Assembly: GCA_902588335.1 (NCBI GenBank)
Contig: CACIOV010000022.1
Span: forward strand, 1 to 11,559
Origin: an uncultured Pelagibacteraceae bacterium
GTDB lineage: Bacteria > Pseudomonadota > Alphaproteobacteria > Pelagibacterales > Pelagibacteraceae
Direction of reading: 5' to 3'
Length of the DNA stretch: 11,559 bases
Numbering within the stretch: position 1 is the stretch's first letter; each line of letters opens with the position of its first letter. Positions 1 to 8,200 of this stretch are shown here, one piece after another. A program made the position numbers and the translations under genes. The notes beneath the pieces are model-generated. The model did no database searches. It was not told the origin of the DNA and saw nothing but the letters and a program-made list of their open reading frames with translations.

Positions 1-1
1 C

Positions 2-364
2 ATGACATCTGCAATTAATAATTTAGACTATTACAGCGGCAATAAAAATAATCGAAAATTAGTTTTATTAGGAGATATGCTAGAGCTTGGAAAAAAATCA
101 AAAAAACTTCACCGCACTTTATCAACCATAATTAATAGAAGTAATATTGATAAGGTTTTTGTTTATGGAAAATATATAAAAGAAACTTTTAATTATTTGT
201 CTACAAATAAAAAAGGCAAAGTATTCAAGAACATTAAGGAAGCCTATAATCATTTTGGAAAAATATTACACAATAATGATTTACTTATGGTAAAAGGATC
301 GAATGCAACAGGTTTGAATCAATTTTCAAAAAATATCAAAAAAGGACAAATCAGTGCTATATAA
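2..364 (+). CDS. murF: UDP-N-acetylmuramoyl-tripeptide--D-alanyl-D-alanine ligase, C-terminal part (partial, 5' end outside window)
   Basis: MurF adds D-Ala-D-Ala to UDP-MurNAc-tripeptide with ATP in the cytoplasm, the last soluble step of peptidoglycan precursor synthesis. Only the last ~120 of the usual ~450-470 residues are here, equal to the C-terminal Mur ligase domain. Visible family marks are the GDMLELG segment (residues 24-30 of the fragment) followed by a conserved His (LH at 36-37), and VKGS (97-100), which matches the E. coli VKGSR region. The ATG at position 2 is an internal Met: the residues after it (TSAINNL) match the region just after the family's YNANP-type motif, so the reading frame continues upstream of the window. 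The gene ends in TAA and overlaps the mraY start by 11 nt, as expected for murF-mraY coupling. Identity is well supported by motifs and by the neighbours. Confidence 0.93.
   Translation: MTSAINNLDYYSGNKNNRKLVLLGDMLELGKKSKKLHRTLSTIINRSNIDKVFVYGKYIKETFNYLSTNKKGKVFKNIKEAYNHFGKILHNNDLLMVKGSNATGLNQFSKNIKKGQISAI
343..346 (+). promoter_or_regulatory. Shine-Dalgarno site for mraY
   Basis: AGGA lies 7 nt upstream of the GTG at 354, inside the end of murF. It supports choosing this non-ATG start for mraY. Most other genes in the window have weaker or no such site. Confidence 0.6.
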
Positions 365-1439
365 TTTTTTAATTTCTTTTGTAGATCAATTTTCCGCACT
401 TAATGTTTTTCGTTATTTAACTTTTAGAACAGGACTTGCGGTGATGTCCTCAATGATAATTGTATTTGTGGTTGGTGGACCATTTATTAGGTTTATTGAA
501 TCTCATAAAATTACTGGCCCAATAAGGGATGACGGTCCAGTAGATCATATAGTTAAAAAAGTAGGAACTCCCACCATGGGAGGCGTTCTTATTTTAATAG
601 GAATTCTTTTTGGTACTTTATTGTGGGCAGATTTAAATAATTCTTATATTTGGGTTCTGTTAATGACGGTAACTAGTTTTGGATTACTTGGTGCTATTGA
701 TGATTACTTAAAAATAAAACGTAATAACTCAAGAGGCATATCTTCAGGATTGAAAATTATTTTTCAAATTATACTTTCAATAATAGCTGTATCGTTATTA
801 ATGAAATTTGGAGACAATGAACATTTAAAAAATCTTTACTTTCCTTTTTTTAAAAATTTAATACTTCATTTAGGACTATTTTTTATTCCATTTGCTATTT
901 TTATAATTGTAGGTTCTTCAAATGCGGTAAACTTAACCGATGGTTTAGATGGTTTAGCCACGGTACCTGTAATGTTGGTAGCACTATCTTTTACTTTGAT
1001 TTGTTACGTTGTTGGTAATACAGTTTTTTCAGAATATTTACAAATACCATACATTCCTAACGTTGGAGAAGCTTCTATTTTTTGTGGTTCTATAGTTGGA
1101 TCGTGTTTAGGTTTTTTGTGGTATAACGCACCACCAGCAAAAATTTTTATGGGAGATACTGGCTCTTTATCATTGGGCGGATCTTTAGGAGCCGTAAGCA
1201 TAATTACAAAGCACGAAATTGTTCTAGGAATTATTGGAGGTTTATTTGTACTTGAGACAGTTTCGGTTATCATTCAAGTAATTTCCTTTAAGCTTACTGG
1301 AAAAAGAGTATTTATGATGGCACCTCTGCACCATCATTTTGAAAAGAAGGGATGGGCCGAATCCACAGTTGTTATTAGATTTTGGATTATATCTATAATT
1401 TTGGCGCTAATAGGGTTAGCTACGCTTAAATTAAGATAG
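354..1439 (+). CDS. mraY: Phospho-N-acetylmuramoyl-pentapeptide transferase (lipid I synthase)
   Basis: MraY transfers phospho-MurNAc-pentapeptide from UDP to undecaprenyl phosphate, giving lipid I in the inner membrane. The 361-residue polytopic protein has the family's usual length. The start codon is GTG: from it, the 25-residue N-terminus up to the YLTFR motif (21-25) has the same length as in E. coli MraY. Conserved marks in order are GTPTMGG (71-77), DDYLK with the Asp pair 116-117, the NAVNLTDGLDGLA loop (190-202), NAPPAKIFMGDTGSL (258-272) with the catalytic-site Asp268, and PLHHHFEKKGW (324-334) with the His triad 326-328. About ten hydrophobic helices separate these loops. It overlaps murF by 11 nt and ends 3 nt before murD. 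All active-site residues I know of are present, so it should be functional. Confidence 0.98.
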   Translation: MLYNFLISFVDQFSALNVFRYLTFRTGLAVMSSMIIVFVVGGPFIRFIESHKITGPIRDDGPVDHIVKKVGTPTMGGVLILIGILFGTLLWADLNNSYIWVLLMTVTSFGLLGAIDDYLKIKRNNSRGISSGLKIIFQIILSIIAVSLLMKFGDNEHLKNLYFPFFKNLILHLGLFFIPFAIFIIVGSSNAVNLTDGLDGLATVPVMLVALSFTLICYVVGNTVFSEYLQIPYIPNVGEASIFCGSIVGSCLGFLWYNAPPAKIFMGDTGSLSLGGSLGAVSIITKHEIVLGIIGGLFVLETVSVIIQVISFKLTGKRVFMMAPLHHHFEKKGWAESTVVIRFWIISIILALIGLATLKLR

Positions 1440-1442
1440 TAA

Positions 1443-2765
1443 ATGGTCACTTCAAAAAAATATCAAAATAAGAAAATTGCCATATATGGCATGGGTCTAA
1501 CAGGATGTTCAGTTGCAAAAACTCTTAAAAAATTAGGAGCAAAAATATTTTGTTGGGATGATAATTCAGAAGTAAGAAAAAAGATAAAAAATTTAAATTT
1601 TCCTCTTAATAAATTTTGGCTGAGTCAAAATTTTATTGACAATATAGTTATAAGCCCAGGGATAGACATTGATAGATGTAAAATAAGGAAGTATTTAAGA
1701 AAAAATTTAGATAAAATAATTACAGATTTAGATCTATTTTTTGACCTTAATAAAGATTGTCTGATTATTTCAATAACTGGCACAAATGGAAAATCTACAA
1801 CTTGCAAAATAATTGAGAAAATTTTAAAAACAGCAAAATACAATGTAAAAACAGTAGGCAATATTGGAAATCCTATTCTATCTTTAAACAAAACAAAAAA
1901 AAAATATGTCTTTATATTAGAAGTTTCATCTTACCAACTTCAATATTCTAAACTTTTTTGTTCTAAGCATGCAGCTATACTAAATATTTCACCAGATCAT
2001 TTAGATAGACATAGAAATATAAAAAATTACATAGAAGTTAAATCAAGAATATTTTTTGCTCAAAATCACTCAGGTTACTCCTATATAAACTTGGCAAACA
2101 AATATTCAAAATCAATAATGAATATATTTAAGTATAAAAAATTGAAATCAAAATTAGTTCAAATTGACAAATCAAGCTATAAATCTTTAATTAAAAAAAT
2201 TAATAATAAATATTTTAAAAGCAAAGGCTATATTGAAAATATGGTTTTTGCATACAGCATAGCTAAAAATTTAAAAATAAAAGACAGGATTATAATTAAA
2301 GGTCTTAATGAATTTAGAGGACTTCATCATAGACAAGAAATAGTTTTTTCAAAAAAAAAATTATTATGTATCAACGATTCGAAAGCAACAAGCTTTGATG
2401 CCTGTTTACAATCTTTGTTAAATTATGATCAAATTTATTGGATAGTTGGAGGATTACCCAAATATCAGGATAATTTTGACTTAAAAAATGTTAAAAAAAA
2501 AATAGTTAAAGCATACATAATTGGAAAAAATGTTCCTTTTTTTAAGAAACAAATTAAAAAAAATATTCCATTTTCTGTATCAAATAATATGCAAAATGCG
2601 ATAAATAATATTCATAAAGATTTAAAGTTTAATAAAAATCTGAAAAAAACTATTTTATTAAGTCCTGCAGCAGCTTCTTTTGATCAATTTAATAATTTTG
2701 AAAGCAGAGGTAATTATTTTAAAAACTTGGTAATGAAAAAATTCAAAAGTAAATCCCATGTTTAA
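1443..2765 (+). CDS. murD: UDP-N-acetylmuramoyl-L-alanine--D-glutamate ligase
   Basis: MurD joins D-Glu to UDP-MurNAc-L-Ala with ATP in the cytoplasm. The 440-residue product has the three Mur ligase parts: an N-terminal Rossmann-like UDP-binding domain beginning GMGLTGCSVA (16-25) with SPGI at 71-74, the central ATPase with P-loop GTNGKST (113-119), EVSSYQL (160-166) and NISPDHLDRH (181-190), and a C-terminal domain with GLHHRQE, NDSKAT, GGLPK and the SPAAASFDQF/ESRG block near the end. The GGLPK form instead of GG.DKG is, to my knowledge, common in alphaproteobacteria. The gene is very Lys/Asn/Ile rich and carries two runs of ten A (1895-1904, 2351-2360) that both stay in frame. It starts 3 nt after mraY without a strong Shine-Dalgarno site and overlaps ftsW by 8 nt, which points to coupled translation. 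Confidence 0.97.
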   Translation: MVTSKKYQNKKIAIYGMGLTGCSVAKTLKKLGAKIFCWDDNSEVRKKIKNLNFPLNKFWLSQNFIDNIVISPGIDIDRCKIRKYLRKNLDKIITDLDLFFDLNKDCLIISITGTNGKSTTCKIIEKILKTAKYNVKTVGNIGNPILSLNKTKKKYVFILEVSSYQLQYSKLFCSKHAAILNISPDHLDRHRNIKNYIEVKSRIFFAQNHSGYSYINLANKYSKSIMNIFKYKKLKSKLVQIDKSSYKSLIKKINNKYFKSKGYIENMVFAYSIAKNLKIKDRIIIKGLNEFRGLHHRQEIVFSKKKLLCINDSKATSFDACLQSLLNYDQIYWIVGGLPKYQDNFDLKNVKKKIVKAYIIGKNVPFFKKQIKKNIPFSVSNNMQNAINNIHKDLKFNKNLKKTILLSPAAASFDQFNNFESRGNYFKNLVMKKFKSKSHV

Positions 2766-3903
2766 TTTTGGTAGAGAAAATACTGGTTTAGCAGCCAAGT
2801 GGTCAAGAAATATAGATAAACAAATTTTGTTTTTATTTGTTTTTCTTTTGTTGCTAGGTTTGTTTTTTTCTTTTTCTTCTACCACTTCAGTTATGTCAGA
2901 AAAATTGAATAAACAGACATATTTCTTTTTTATTAAACATCTTATTTTTGTTTCTATTTCGTTACTTTTAATTTTTGTGATTTCAATTCAGGAAAAAAAC
3001 AAGTTAATTAAGGTTTTGACTTATTTGTTTATTGTTTCAATTACACTTCTTTTTTTAACCCTTGTAATTGGAGTCGAAATTAAAGGATCAAAAAGGTGGT
3101 TGGCTTTTTATTCTCTTCCTAGATTCCAACCCGTTGAATTGCTTAAGCCTTTATTCATAATTTTCGTTGCTAAAACCATAGTTTTAAGTGAAGAAAAAGA
3201 TATTTATAAAAGATATTTTTATTCATTTATAATTTTATTTTTGGTTGTGGCAATTTTAATTAATCAACCAGATCTTGGGCAAACTTTGTTGTTAACATTA
3301 ACATGGATTACAATGATTTTTGTATCAGGTTTTAATATGATTATACTTTCGCTGCTAGGTCTATTTTTTGTGATAATTATTTCACTTTTAATATTTTTTT
3401 CGCCAGAAAAATTTGGCTACGTATTTTTGAGAATTAAAACATTTTTAGATCCAAAAACAGGAGATAATTTTCAATCACAAAAAGCTCTAGAAGCCATTAA
3501 ACAAGGTGGTTTGACAGGCCAGGGAATGGGAGAGGGAATTTTAAAGGACAAAGTTCCAGAGGCACACACAGATTACATAATCGCAGTAATTTCTGAAGAA
3601 TTTGGAGCAATTTTTGTTTTGTTTATTGTATTCATATTTTTATTTACTGGTTACAAAGTATTAAATAAAGTTTTTTCAGGGAATGATGAATTTCTTAAAT
3701 TAGCATTAGTAGGTTTGGTTTCTCTTTTAATAATTCAAACATTTATTCATATAGGTGTTAATAGTAGACTATTTCCTACAACCGGTATGACACTTCCCTT
3801 TTTAAGTTACGGAGGATCTTCATTGATTGGAAGTTCGATAATAGCAGGAATAATTTTAAATTTTACTAGAAAAGATTCTATGAGGTATTTAAAAAATGAA
3901 TAA
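2758..3903 (+). CDS. ftsW: Septal SEDS peptidoglycan glycosyltransferase / cell division protein FtsW
   Basis: FtsW is the SEDS-family polymerase that uses lipid II to build septal glycan strands, working with the FtsI transpeptidase. The 381 residues form about ten membrane segments after a short cytoplasmic N-terminus (1-20) of the alphaproteobacterial type (WSRNIDKQIL at 15-24). Family motifs are GSKRWL (110-115), QPVELLKP (124-131), NQPDLGQ (169-175), the GQGMGEG...VPEAHTD loop (255-272) with the putative catalytic Asp272, EEFG (280-283) and the signature LPFLSYGGSS (346-355). The usual QPSE/QPAE has Val at 126, while Glu127 and Lys130 remain. It overlaps murD by 8 nt and murG by 8 nt. 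RodA is the alternative SEDS member, but the position between murD and murG identifies FtsW. Confidence 0.97.
   Translation: MFNFGRENTGLAAKWSRNIDKQILFLFVFLLLLGLFFSFSSTTSVMSEKLNKQTYFFFIKHLIFVSISLLLIFVISIQEKNKLIKVLTYLFIVSITLLFLTLVIGVEIKGSKRWLAFYSLPRFQPVELLKPLFIIFVAKTIVLSEEKDIYKRYFYSFIILFLVVAILINQPDLGQTLLLTLTWITMIFVSGFNMIILSLLGLFFVIIISLLIFFSPEKFGYVFLRIKTFLDPKTGDNFQSQKALEAIKQGGLTGQGMGEGILKDKVPEAHTDYIIAVISEEFGAIFVLFIVFIFLFTGYKVLNKVFSGNDEFLKLALVGLVSLLIIQTFIHIGVNSRLFPTTGMTLPFLSYGGSSLIGSSIIAGIILNFTRKDSMRYLKNE
3882..3886 (+). promoter_or_regulatory. Shine-Dalgarno site for murG
   Basis: GAGGT sits 9 nt before the murG ATG at 3896, within the last codons of ftsW. It supports the start that overlaps ftsW by 8 nt. 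Confidence 0.5.
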
Positions 3904-4975
3904 AAAAATAATTTTTTCTGGCGGAGGAACAGGTGGTCATATACTTCCAGCAGTTAATTTAATGAAGCATTTTTTTGACAAAGAGTACAAAGTGTTATTA
4001 GTGACAGATAATAGAGGAAATAATTTTATTAAAAATAACTCAAAATTTAAGTCATATACAATAAAGACGGGCACACCTACCAATAAAAATTTATTTAAAA
4101 AGTTTTTTTCTTATTTTTTAATTTTTTATTCAATAATAAAGTCAATAATTATTCTAAAAAAAGAAAAGCCAGATTTAATATTTGGATTTGGAGGCTATGT
4201 ATCTTTTCCTATTTCTTTTGCATCTAGGTTTTTTAATTTACCTTTAATTATTTACGAAAATAATGTGGTGTTAGGACGAACTAATAAATATTTATCTTCT
4301 TTTTCAAAAAAGATTCTATTAGCCAAAAATGTAATGAAAAATTTTCCAGAAAAGTATAAAAATAAAACTTATGAAGTCGGAGAAATTTTGAATAAAAATT
4401 TAATTAATCTCTCATCTTTTAATGAAAATAATGATAAAAGTAAATTTTCTATTTTAGTTTTAGGAGGAAGCCAAGGAGCAAAAATATTTGGGAATGTTAT
4501 TCCTGATGTTATCAAAATGATAAAAGATACTGGTTATAAAGTTGAGATTAATCAACAATGTACAATAGGTCAAAAAAATTCCCTAATAAATTTTTACAAA
4601 AAAAATAATATTAAAAATTATGTTTTTGAATTTGATAAAAATATTTCAGAACTTCTACTATCTTCAAATCTTGCAATAACAAGATGCGGAGCCTCGACAA
4701 CAGCTGAGCTTACACATACACTTACACCATTTATAGCTGTTCCGCTTCCGGATTCTATAGACAATCATCAATATTTAAACGCAAAATATTACGAAAACAG
4801 AGGTTGTTGCTGGATTTTAGAACAAAGAAATTTTAATACTGAAAATCTGTTTAATTTAATTATGAAAACTATAAAAAATAAAAATAAATTAGAAAATGTT
4901 CGAGACAATATGAAAAAAAATTATAACAAAAAAGTTTATACCAATATAGAAAATGAAATTAAGGAATTTGTATAG
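3896..4975 (+). CDS. murG: UDP-N-acetylglucosamine--lipid I N-acetylglucosaminyltransferase (lipid II synthase)
   Basis: MurG is the peripheral membrane GT-B (family GT28) enzyme that adds GlcNAc from UDP-GlcNAc to lipid I, making lipid II for FtsW. The 359 residues begin with the glycine loop GGGTGGH (9-15). Further marks are FGFGGYVSFP (96-105), GGSQGAK (190-196), the UDP-sugar-binding TRCGASTTAEL (262-272) and PLPDSIDNHQ (283-292). The loop normally written HEQN is YENN here (120-123), keeping Glu121 and Asn123 but replacing His and Gln, and the region usually GNPVR reads GEILN (162-166). Relatives in Alphaproteobacteria also vary there, so I regard this as lineage drift rather than loss of function. 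The gene ends 2 nt before murC. Identity is secure from the N-terminal loop, the C-terminal donor site and the context. Confidence 0.96.
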   Translation: MNKKIIFSGGGTGGHILPAVNLMKHFFDKEYKVLLVTDNRGNNFIKNNSKFKSYTIKTGTPTNKNLFKKFFSYFLIFYSIIKSIIILKKEKPDLIFGFGGYVSFPISFASRFFNLPLIIYENNVVLGRTNKYLSSFSKKILLAKNVMKNFPEKYKNKTYEVGEILNKNLINLSSFNENNDKSKFSILVLGGSQGAKIFGNVIPDVIKMIKDTGYKVEINQQCTIGQKNSLINFYKKNNIKNYVFEFDKNISELLLSSNLAITRCGASTTAELTHTLTPFIAVPLPDSIDNHQYLNAKYYENRGCCWILEQRNFNTENLFNLIMKTIKNKNKLENVRDNMKKNYNKKVYTNIENEIKEFV

Positions 4976-4977
4976 AA

Positions 4978-6375
4978 ATGAAAATTAATATTGCCAGCAA
5001 AGAAGTAATTCATTTTATTGGTATAGGTGGGATTGGAATGAGTGGATTGGCGCAAATTATGAATAATTTAGGATTTGCAGTACAAGGTAGTGACTTAAGT
5101 CAAAATAAAAACACTGAAAGACTGATCAAATCAGGAATTAAAGTTTTTGTTGGGCATCATCAGAAAAATTTAAAAAAAGCTACCATGGTAGTTATTTCAT
5201 CGGCAGTTAAAAAAAATAATAAAGAACTAATCTTAGCAAGAACTAAAAAAATGCCTGTGTTTAAAAGAGGTGAAATGTTGGCCAATATTGTAGCTTTAAA
5301 AAAAAATATTGTTGTTACAGGTTCACATGGCAAAACAACCACAACTTCTCTAGTTGCAAATATTTTAGTAGAGTCCGGTTTAGATCCCACAGTAATTAAT
5401 GGAGGAGTAATTAATTCTCTTAAAAACAATGCTCAACTGGGAAAAGGAGAATGGGCAGTTATCGAGTCGGACGAATCTGATGGTAGTTTTTTAAAATTAC
5501 CTGTTACTTATTCTATTGTTACTAATGTAGATAAAGAACATTTAGATTTTTATGGAAGTTTTGAAAAATTAAAAAAAAATTTTTGTACCTTTATTGAAAA
5601 AACACCATCATTTGGAAAATCAATTGTTTGTATTGATGACAAAAATTTAAAAACTATATTATCTAAATGTGAAACTAATAATTTTCTTACTTATGGATTT
5701 AATGGACGCTCAAATTATCAAATTACCAATTTAAAAAAGAAGACAGATTATTCTATTTTTGATTTAAAAATAAAGTTTACGAAAGATAAAATTTATAAAA
5801 TAAAAAATATAAAAGTAAATTTGATAGGTGATCATAATATTTCTAATGTTACAGGCTCAATAGCAATTGCATTAAATCTTGGTATTAAAATAAATAAAAT
5901 AAAAAAAGCTTTAAAAAAATTTCAAGGCATTCAAAGAAGATTTACAAAAGTATTTTCAATTGGCAAAAGAGATTTTTATGATGATTATGCTCATCATCCT
6001 ACTGAAATTAGAGCAGTGATAAGGGGAGCTAGAGAAGTTTATAAAGACAGAAAAATAATTTGCGTTTTTCAACCTCATAGATATTCTAGGATTAAATCTC
6101 TTAAGCTCGAATTTGCTTCATCATTCAGATCTATCGATGCAGTTGTGCTTTGTCCAGTTTATTCCGCTGGAGAAAAATTAAAATATAATTTTAGTCAAAA
6201 CGAATTTTCTAAATTAATTTCAAAGAAATCTAAAATTCAGGTAATTAATATAAAAAACTCAGAAGAATTAAAAAATTACTTTAAAAAAAATTTATTAGAG
6301 AATGAAATGATAATTTGCATGGGCGCAGGAAGTATTTCGAACTGGATAAGAAAAATTGGCAGTCAGTTAAAATGA
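4978..6375 (+). CDS. murC: UDP-N-acetylmuramate--L-alanine ligase
   Basis: MurC starts the stem peptide by joining L-Ala to UDP-MurNAc with ATP in the cytoplasm. The 465-residue protein has the usual length and a complete motif set: HFIGIGGIGMSGLA (12-25) of the UDP-binding domain, P-loop TGSHGKTTTT (114-123), ESDESDGSF (163-171), NVDKEHLDFYG (183-193), GDHNISN (284-290), QRRF (319-322), DDYAHHPTE (335-343), QPHRYSR (365-371), PVYSAGE (393-399) and MGAGSI (448-453). The start lies 2 nt after the murG stop, with AGGAA about 11 nt upstream. The TGA stop shares an ATGA with the murB start. Nothing essential is missing. It could be confused with Mpl, but Mpl lies outside dcw clusters and the motif set here is that of MurC. 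Confidence 0.98.
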   Translation: MKINIASKEVIHFIGIGGIGMSGLAQIMNNLGFAVQGSDLSQNKNTERLIKSGIKVFVGHHQKNLKKATMVVISSAVKKNNKELILARTKKMPVFKRGEMLANIVALKKNIVVTGSHGKTTTTSLVANILVESGLDPTVINGGVINSLKNNAQLGKGEWAVIESDESDGSFLKLPVTYSIVTNVDKEHLDFYGSFEKLKKNFCTFIEKTPSFGKSIVCIDDKNLKTILSKCETNNFLTYGFNGRSNYQITNLKKKTDYSIFDLKIKFTKDKIYKIKNIKVNLIGDHNISNVTGSIAIALNLGIKINKIKKALKKFQGIQRRFTKVFSIGKRDFYDDYAHHPTEIRAVIRGAREVYKDRKIICVFQPHRYSRIKSLKLEFASSFRSIDAVVLCPVYSAGEKLKYNFSQNEFSKLISKKSKIQVINIKNSEELKNYFKKNLLENEMIICMGAGSISNWIRKIGSQLK

Positions 6376-7283
6376 ATTTAATTTCACAAATAAAGGAACT
6401 TAAAAATAAAATTTCAGGAAAAATAAATTTTCACGAAAATCTTTCAAAATATTCTTGGTTTAATTTAGGCGGACCAGCAAAAGTTATATTTAAACCTATG
6501 AACCTAAATGAATTATCTTTATTTTTAAAAAGTATAAATGAATTCGATAAAATAAAAGTATTAGGAGCAGGGTCAAACACTTTAATTAGAGACGGAGGTT
6601 TTGATGGCATTATAATTAAACTTGGAAAATCTTTTTCTCATTTATCTTTACTTGATAAAAACACTATAATAGCGGGTGCATCAGCCTTTGATAAAAATGT
6701 CTCAAATTTTGCACTAGAAAATTCATTAACAGGTTTTGAATTTTTATCTTGTATACCAGGGACAATCGGAGGAGGTGTTAGAATGAACTCAGGTTGCTAT
6801 GGAGAAGATTTTGAAAAAATTTTGGTTTCTGTTCAGGTTATGGATTTTCAAGGCAAAATGAGAGTAATTTATTCTTCAGACATAAAGTTTTCGTATAGGG
6901 GATGTAACTTAGAAAATAATTTAATTTTTGTCAGCGCCACATTTAAGGGAAAAAGTGAAAATAAAATTAATATTCAAAAGAAAATGAATAATTTAATTAA
7001 ACAAAAAAATGGAGATCAGCCAACTAAAATTAAAACGTGCGGCAGTACTTTTAAAAATCCTGAAAATAATAAGGCTTGGAAGCTTATCAAAGATTCAGGA
7101 TGTGGCGGCATGAGAGTGGGCGATGCATATATTTCCGAAAAGCATTGCAATTTTTTTATCAACAAAGGTAAAGCTACATCGAAAGATTTAGAGGATTTAA
7201 TTAGTGAAGTAAAAAGTAAAGTTTTTAATAAAACCGGAATCAATCTTGAATTGGAACTTCAAATTATTGGAGAAAAAACATGA
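6372..7283 (+). CDS. murB: UDP-N-acetylenolpyruvoylglucosamine reductase (FAD-dependent)
   Basis: MurB reduces UDP-GlcNAc-enolpyruvate to UDP-MurNAc with NADPH and bound FAD. I start it at the ATG of the ATGA junction with murC, giving 303 residues beginning MNLISQ. An in-frame ATG 57 nt upstream (6315) would add 19 residues that only mirror the murC end. Family marks are SWFNLGGPA (28-36), the FAD-binding GAGSNTLIRDGG (65-76), GFEFLSCIPGTIGGGVRMNSG (121-141), SYRGC (174-178), the catalytic-Ser motif CGSTFKNP (223-230, Ser225) and LELELQIIG (292-300), with Glu295 as the likely acid/base residue. The short form without the extra loop of E. coli MurB suggests type II. It shares ATGA with ddl downstream. 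Position between murC and ddl is the standard alphaproteobacterial order. Confidence 0.96.
   Translation: MNLISQIKELKNKISGKINFHENLSKYSWFNLGGPAKVIFKPMNLNELSLFLKSINEFDKIKVLGAGSNTLIRDGGFDGIIIKLGKSFSHLSLLDKNTIIAGASAFDKNVSNFALENSLTGFEFLSCIPGTIGGGVRMNSGCYGEDFEKILVSVQVMDFQGKMRVIYSSDIKFSYRGCNLENNLIFVSATFKGKSENKINIQKKMNNLIKQKNGDQPTKIKTCGSTFKNPENNKAWKLIKDSGCGGMRVGDAYISEKHCNFFINKGKATSKDLEDLISEVKSKVFNKTGINLELELQIIGEKT
7269..7273 (+). promoter_or_regulatory. Shine-Dalgarno site for ddl
   Basis: GGAGA lies 6 nt before the ddl ATG at 7280, inside the murB end. It is one of the better ribosome binding sites in the window and supports the ATGA-overlapping start. Confidence 0.6.
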
Positions 7284-8200
7284 GTGGTTTGATCGTAGTA
7301 CTTATGGGAGGATTGTCAGTTGAAAGAAAAATAAGTTTTTTATCAGGAAAAGCTTGTTCTAATGCATTAAAAAAAAAGGGGTACAAAGTAAAAGAATTGG
7401 ATGCGAAAGGATATTTTGTAGACAAATTAAAGAAACTTAAACCAAAAATAATACTTAATGCTCTTCATGGAAAATATGGGGAAGATGGTTTTGTTCAAAG
7501 CATACTAGAATCACTCGAAATTCCATATACACATTCTGGAATTCTCTCTTCTAGTTTGGCAATGGATAAAGAACTGTCTCGACTTATATTTAAAAAAAAT
7601 AATATAAAAGTACCTAAATATTTTTTACTAAAAAAAGATCACGAAAAAGATTTAAAAAGAAAAATGAAAAATAAAAAAATTAAATTTCCGATAGTTATTA
7701 AACCAATTAATGAAGGTTCAAGCATAGGAGTTTATATTTGTAGATCAAAAATACAATTTATTAAAAATTATTATAAACTAAAAAAAATATATAATAAAAT
7801 TTTGATTGAAGAATATATACCTGGAAAAGAAATACAGGTTGCTATTATGGGTAATAAAGCATTAGGAGCAATTGAACTTATTCCTAAGCGTAAATTTTAC
7901 GATTACAAAGCTAAATATTCTTCAAAAGCACAAACCAAACATATTATGCCAGCGCCACTTTCAAAAAAAAAATATAATGAAGCACTTTTTTTAGCAAAAA
8001 AAGCTCATAAATTATTGGGATGCAAAGGTATTACTAGGTCAGATTTTAGATTTTTTAATAATAAATTTTATTTATTAGAAACTAATACTCAGCCTGGTAT
8101 GACCAAATTATCCTTAGTTCCCGAAATAGCAAATTATTGTGGCATCAAATTCGAAAATTTAGTTGTTTGGATGATTAAGGATGCTGGCTGCAATAGATGA
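7280..8200 (+). CDS. ddl: D-alanine--D-alanine ligase
   Basis: Ddl makes the D-Ala-D-Ala dipeptide that MurF attaches, using an ATP-grasp fold in the cytoplasm. The 306-residue protein has GGLSVERKISFLSG (10-23) with the substrate-binding Glu15, NALHGKYGEDG (60-70), YTHSGILSSSLAMDK (83-97), KPINEGSSIGV (141-151), EEYIPGKE (177-184), the FYDYKAKY loop (206-213), RSDFR (253-257) and LETNTQPGMTKLS (266-278), which holds the Mg-ATP ligands. The THSG form instead of TGSG is, from memory, typical of Alphaproteobacteria. The Tyr in FYDYKAKY is consistent with a D-Ala rather than a D-lactate ligase. A run of ten A at 7963-7972 stays in frame. ATGA junctions join it to murB and ftsQ. Confidence 0.97.
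   Translation: MSGLIVVLMGGLSVERKISFLSGKACSNALKKKGYKVKELDAKGYFVDKLKKLKPKIILNALHGKYGEDGFVQSILESLEIPYTHSGILSSSLAMDKELSRLIFKKNNIKVPKYFLLKKDHEKDLKRKMKNKKIKFPIVIKPINEGSSIGVYICRSKIQFIKNYYKLKKIYNKILIEEYIPGKEIQVAIMGNKALGAIELIPKRKFYDYKAKYSSKAQTKHIMPAPLSKKKYNEALFLAKKAHKLLGCKGITRSDFRFFNNKFYLLETNTQPGMTKLSLVPEIANYCGIKFENLVVWMIKDAGCNR

Noticed and set aside
2..4. ATG at position 2 as a gene start giving a 120-residue protein
   Set aside because: The residues after it match the interior of MurF, so the frame continues upstream of the window and this Met is internal.
3127..3150. FtsW QPVE in place of QPSE as a functional defect
   Set aside because: Other active FtsW proteins vary at this position (E. coli has Ala), and the neighbouring Glu and Lys and the catalytic-loop Asp are kept.
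6315..6371. Longer MurB starting at 6315
   Set aside because: The extra 19 residues lie wholly inside the conserved end of murC in another frame and have no counterpart in MurB; the ATGA start at 6372 matches the neighbouring junctions.
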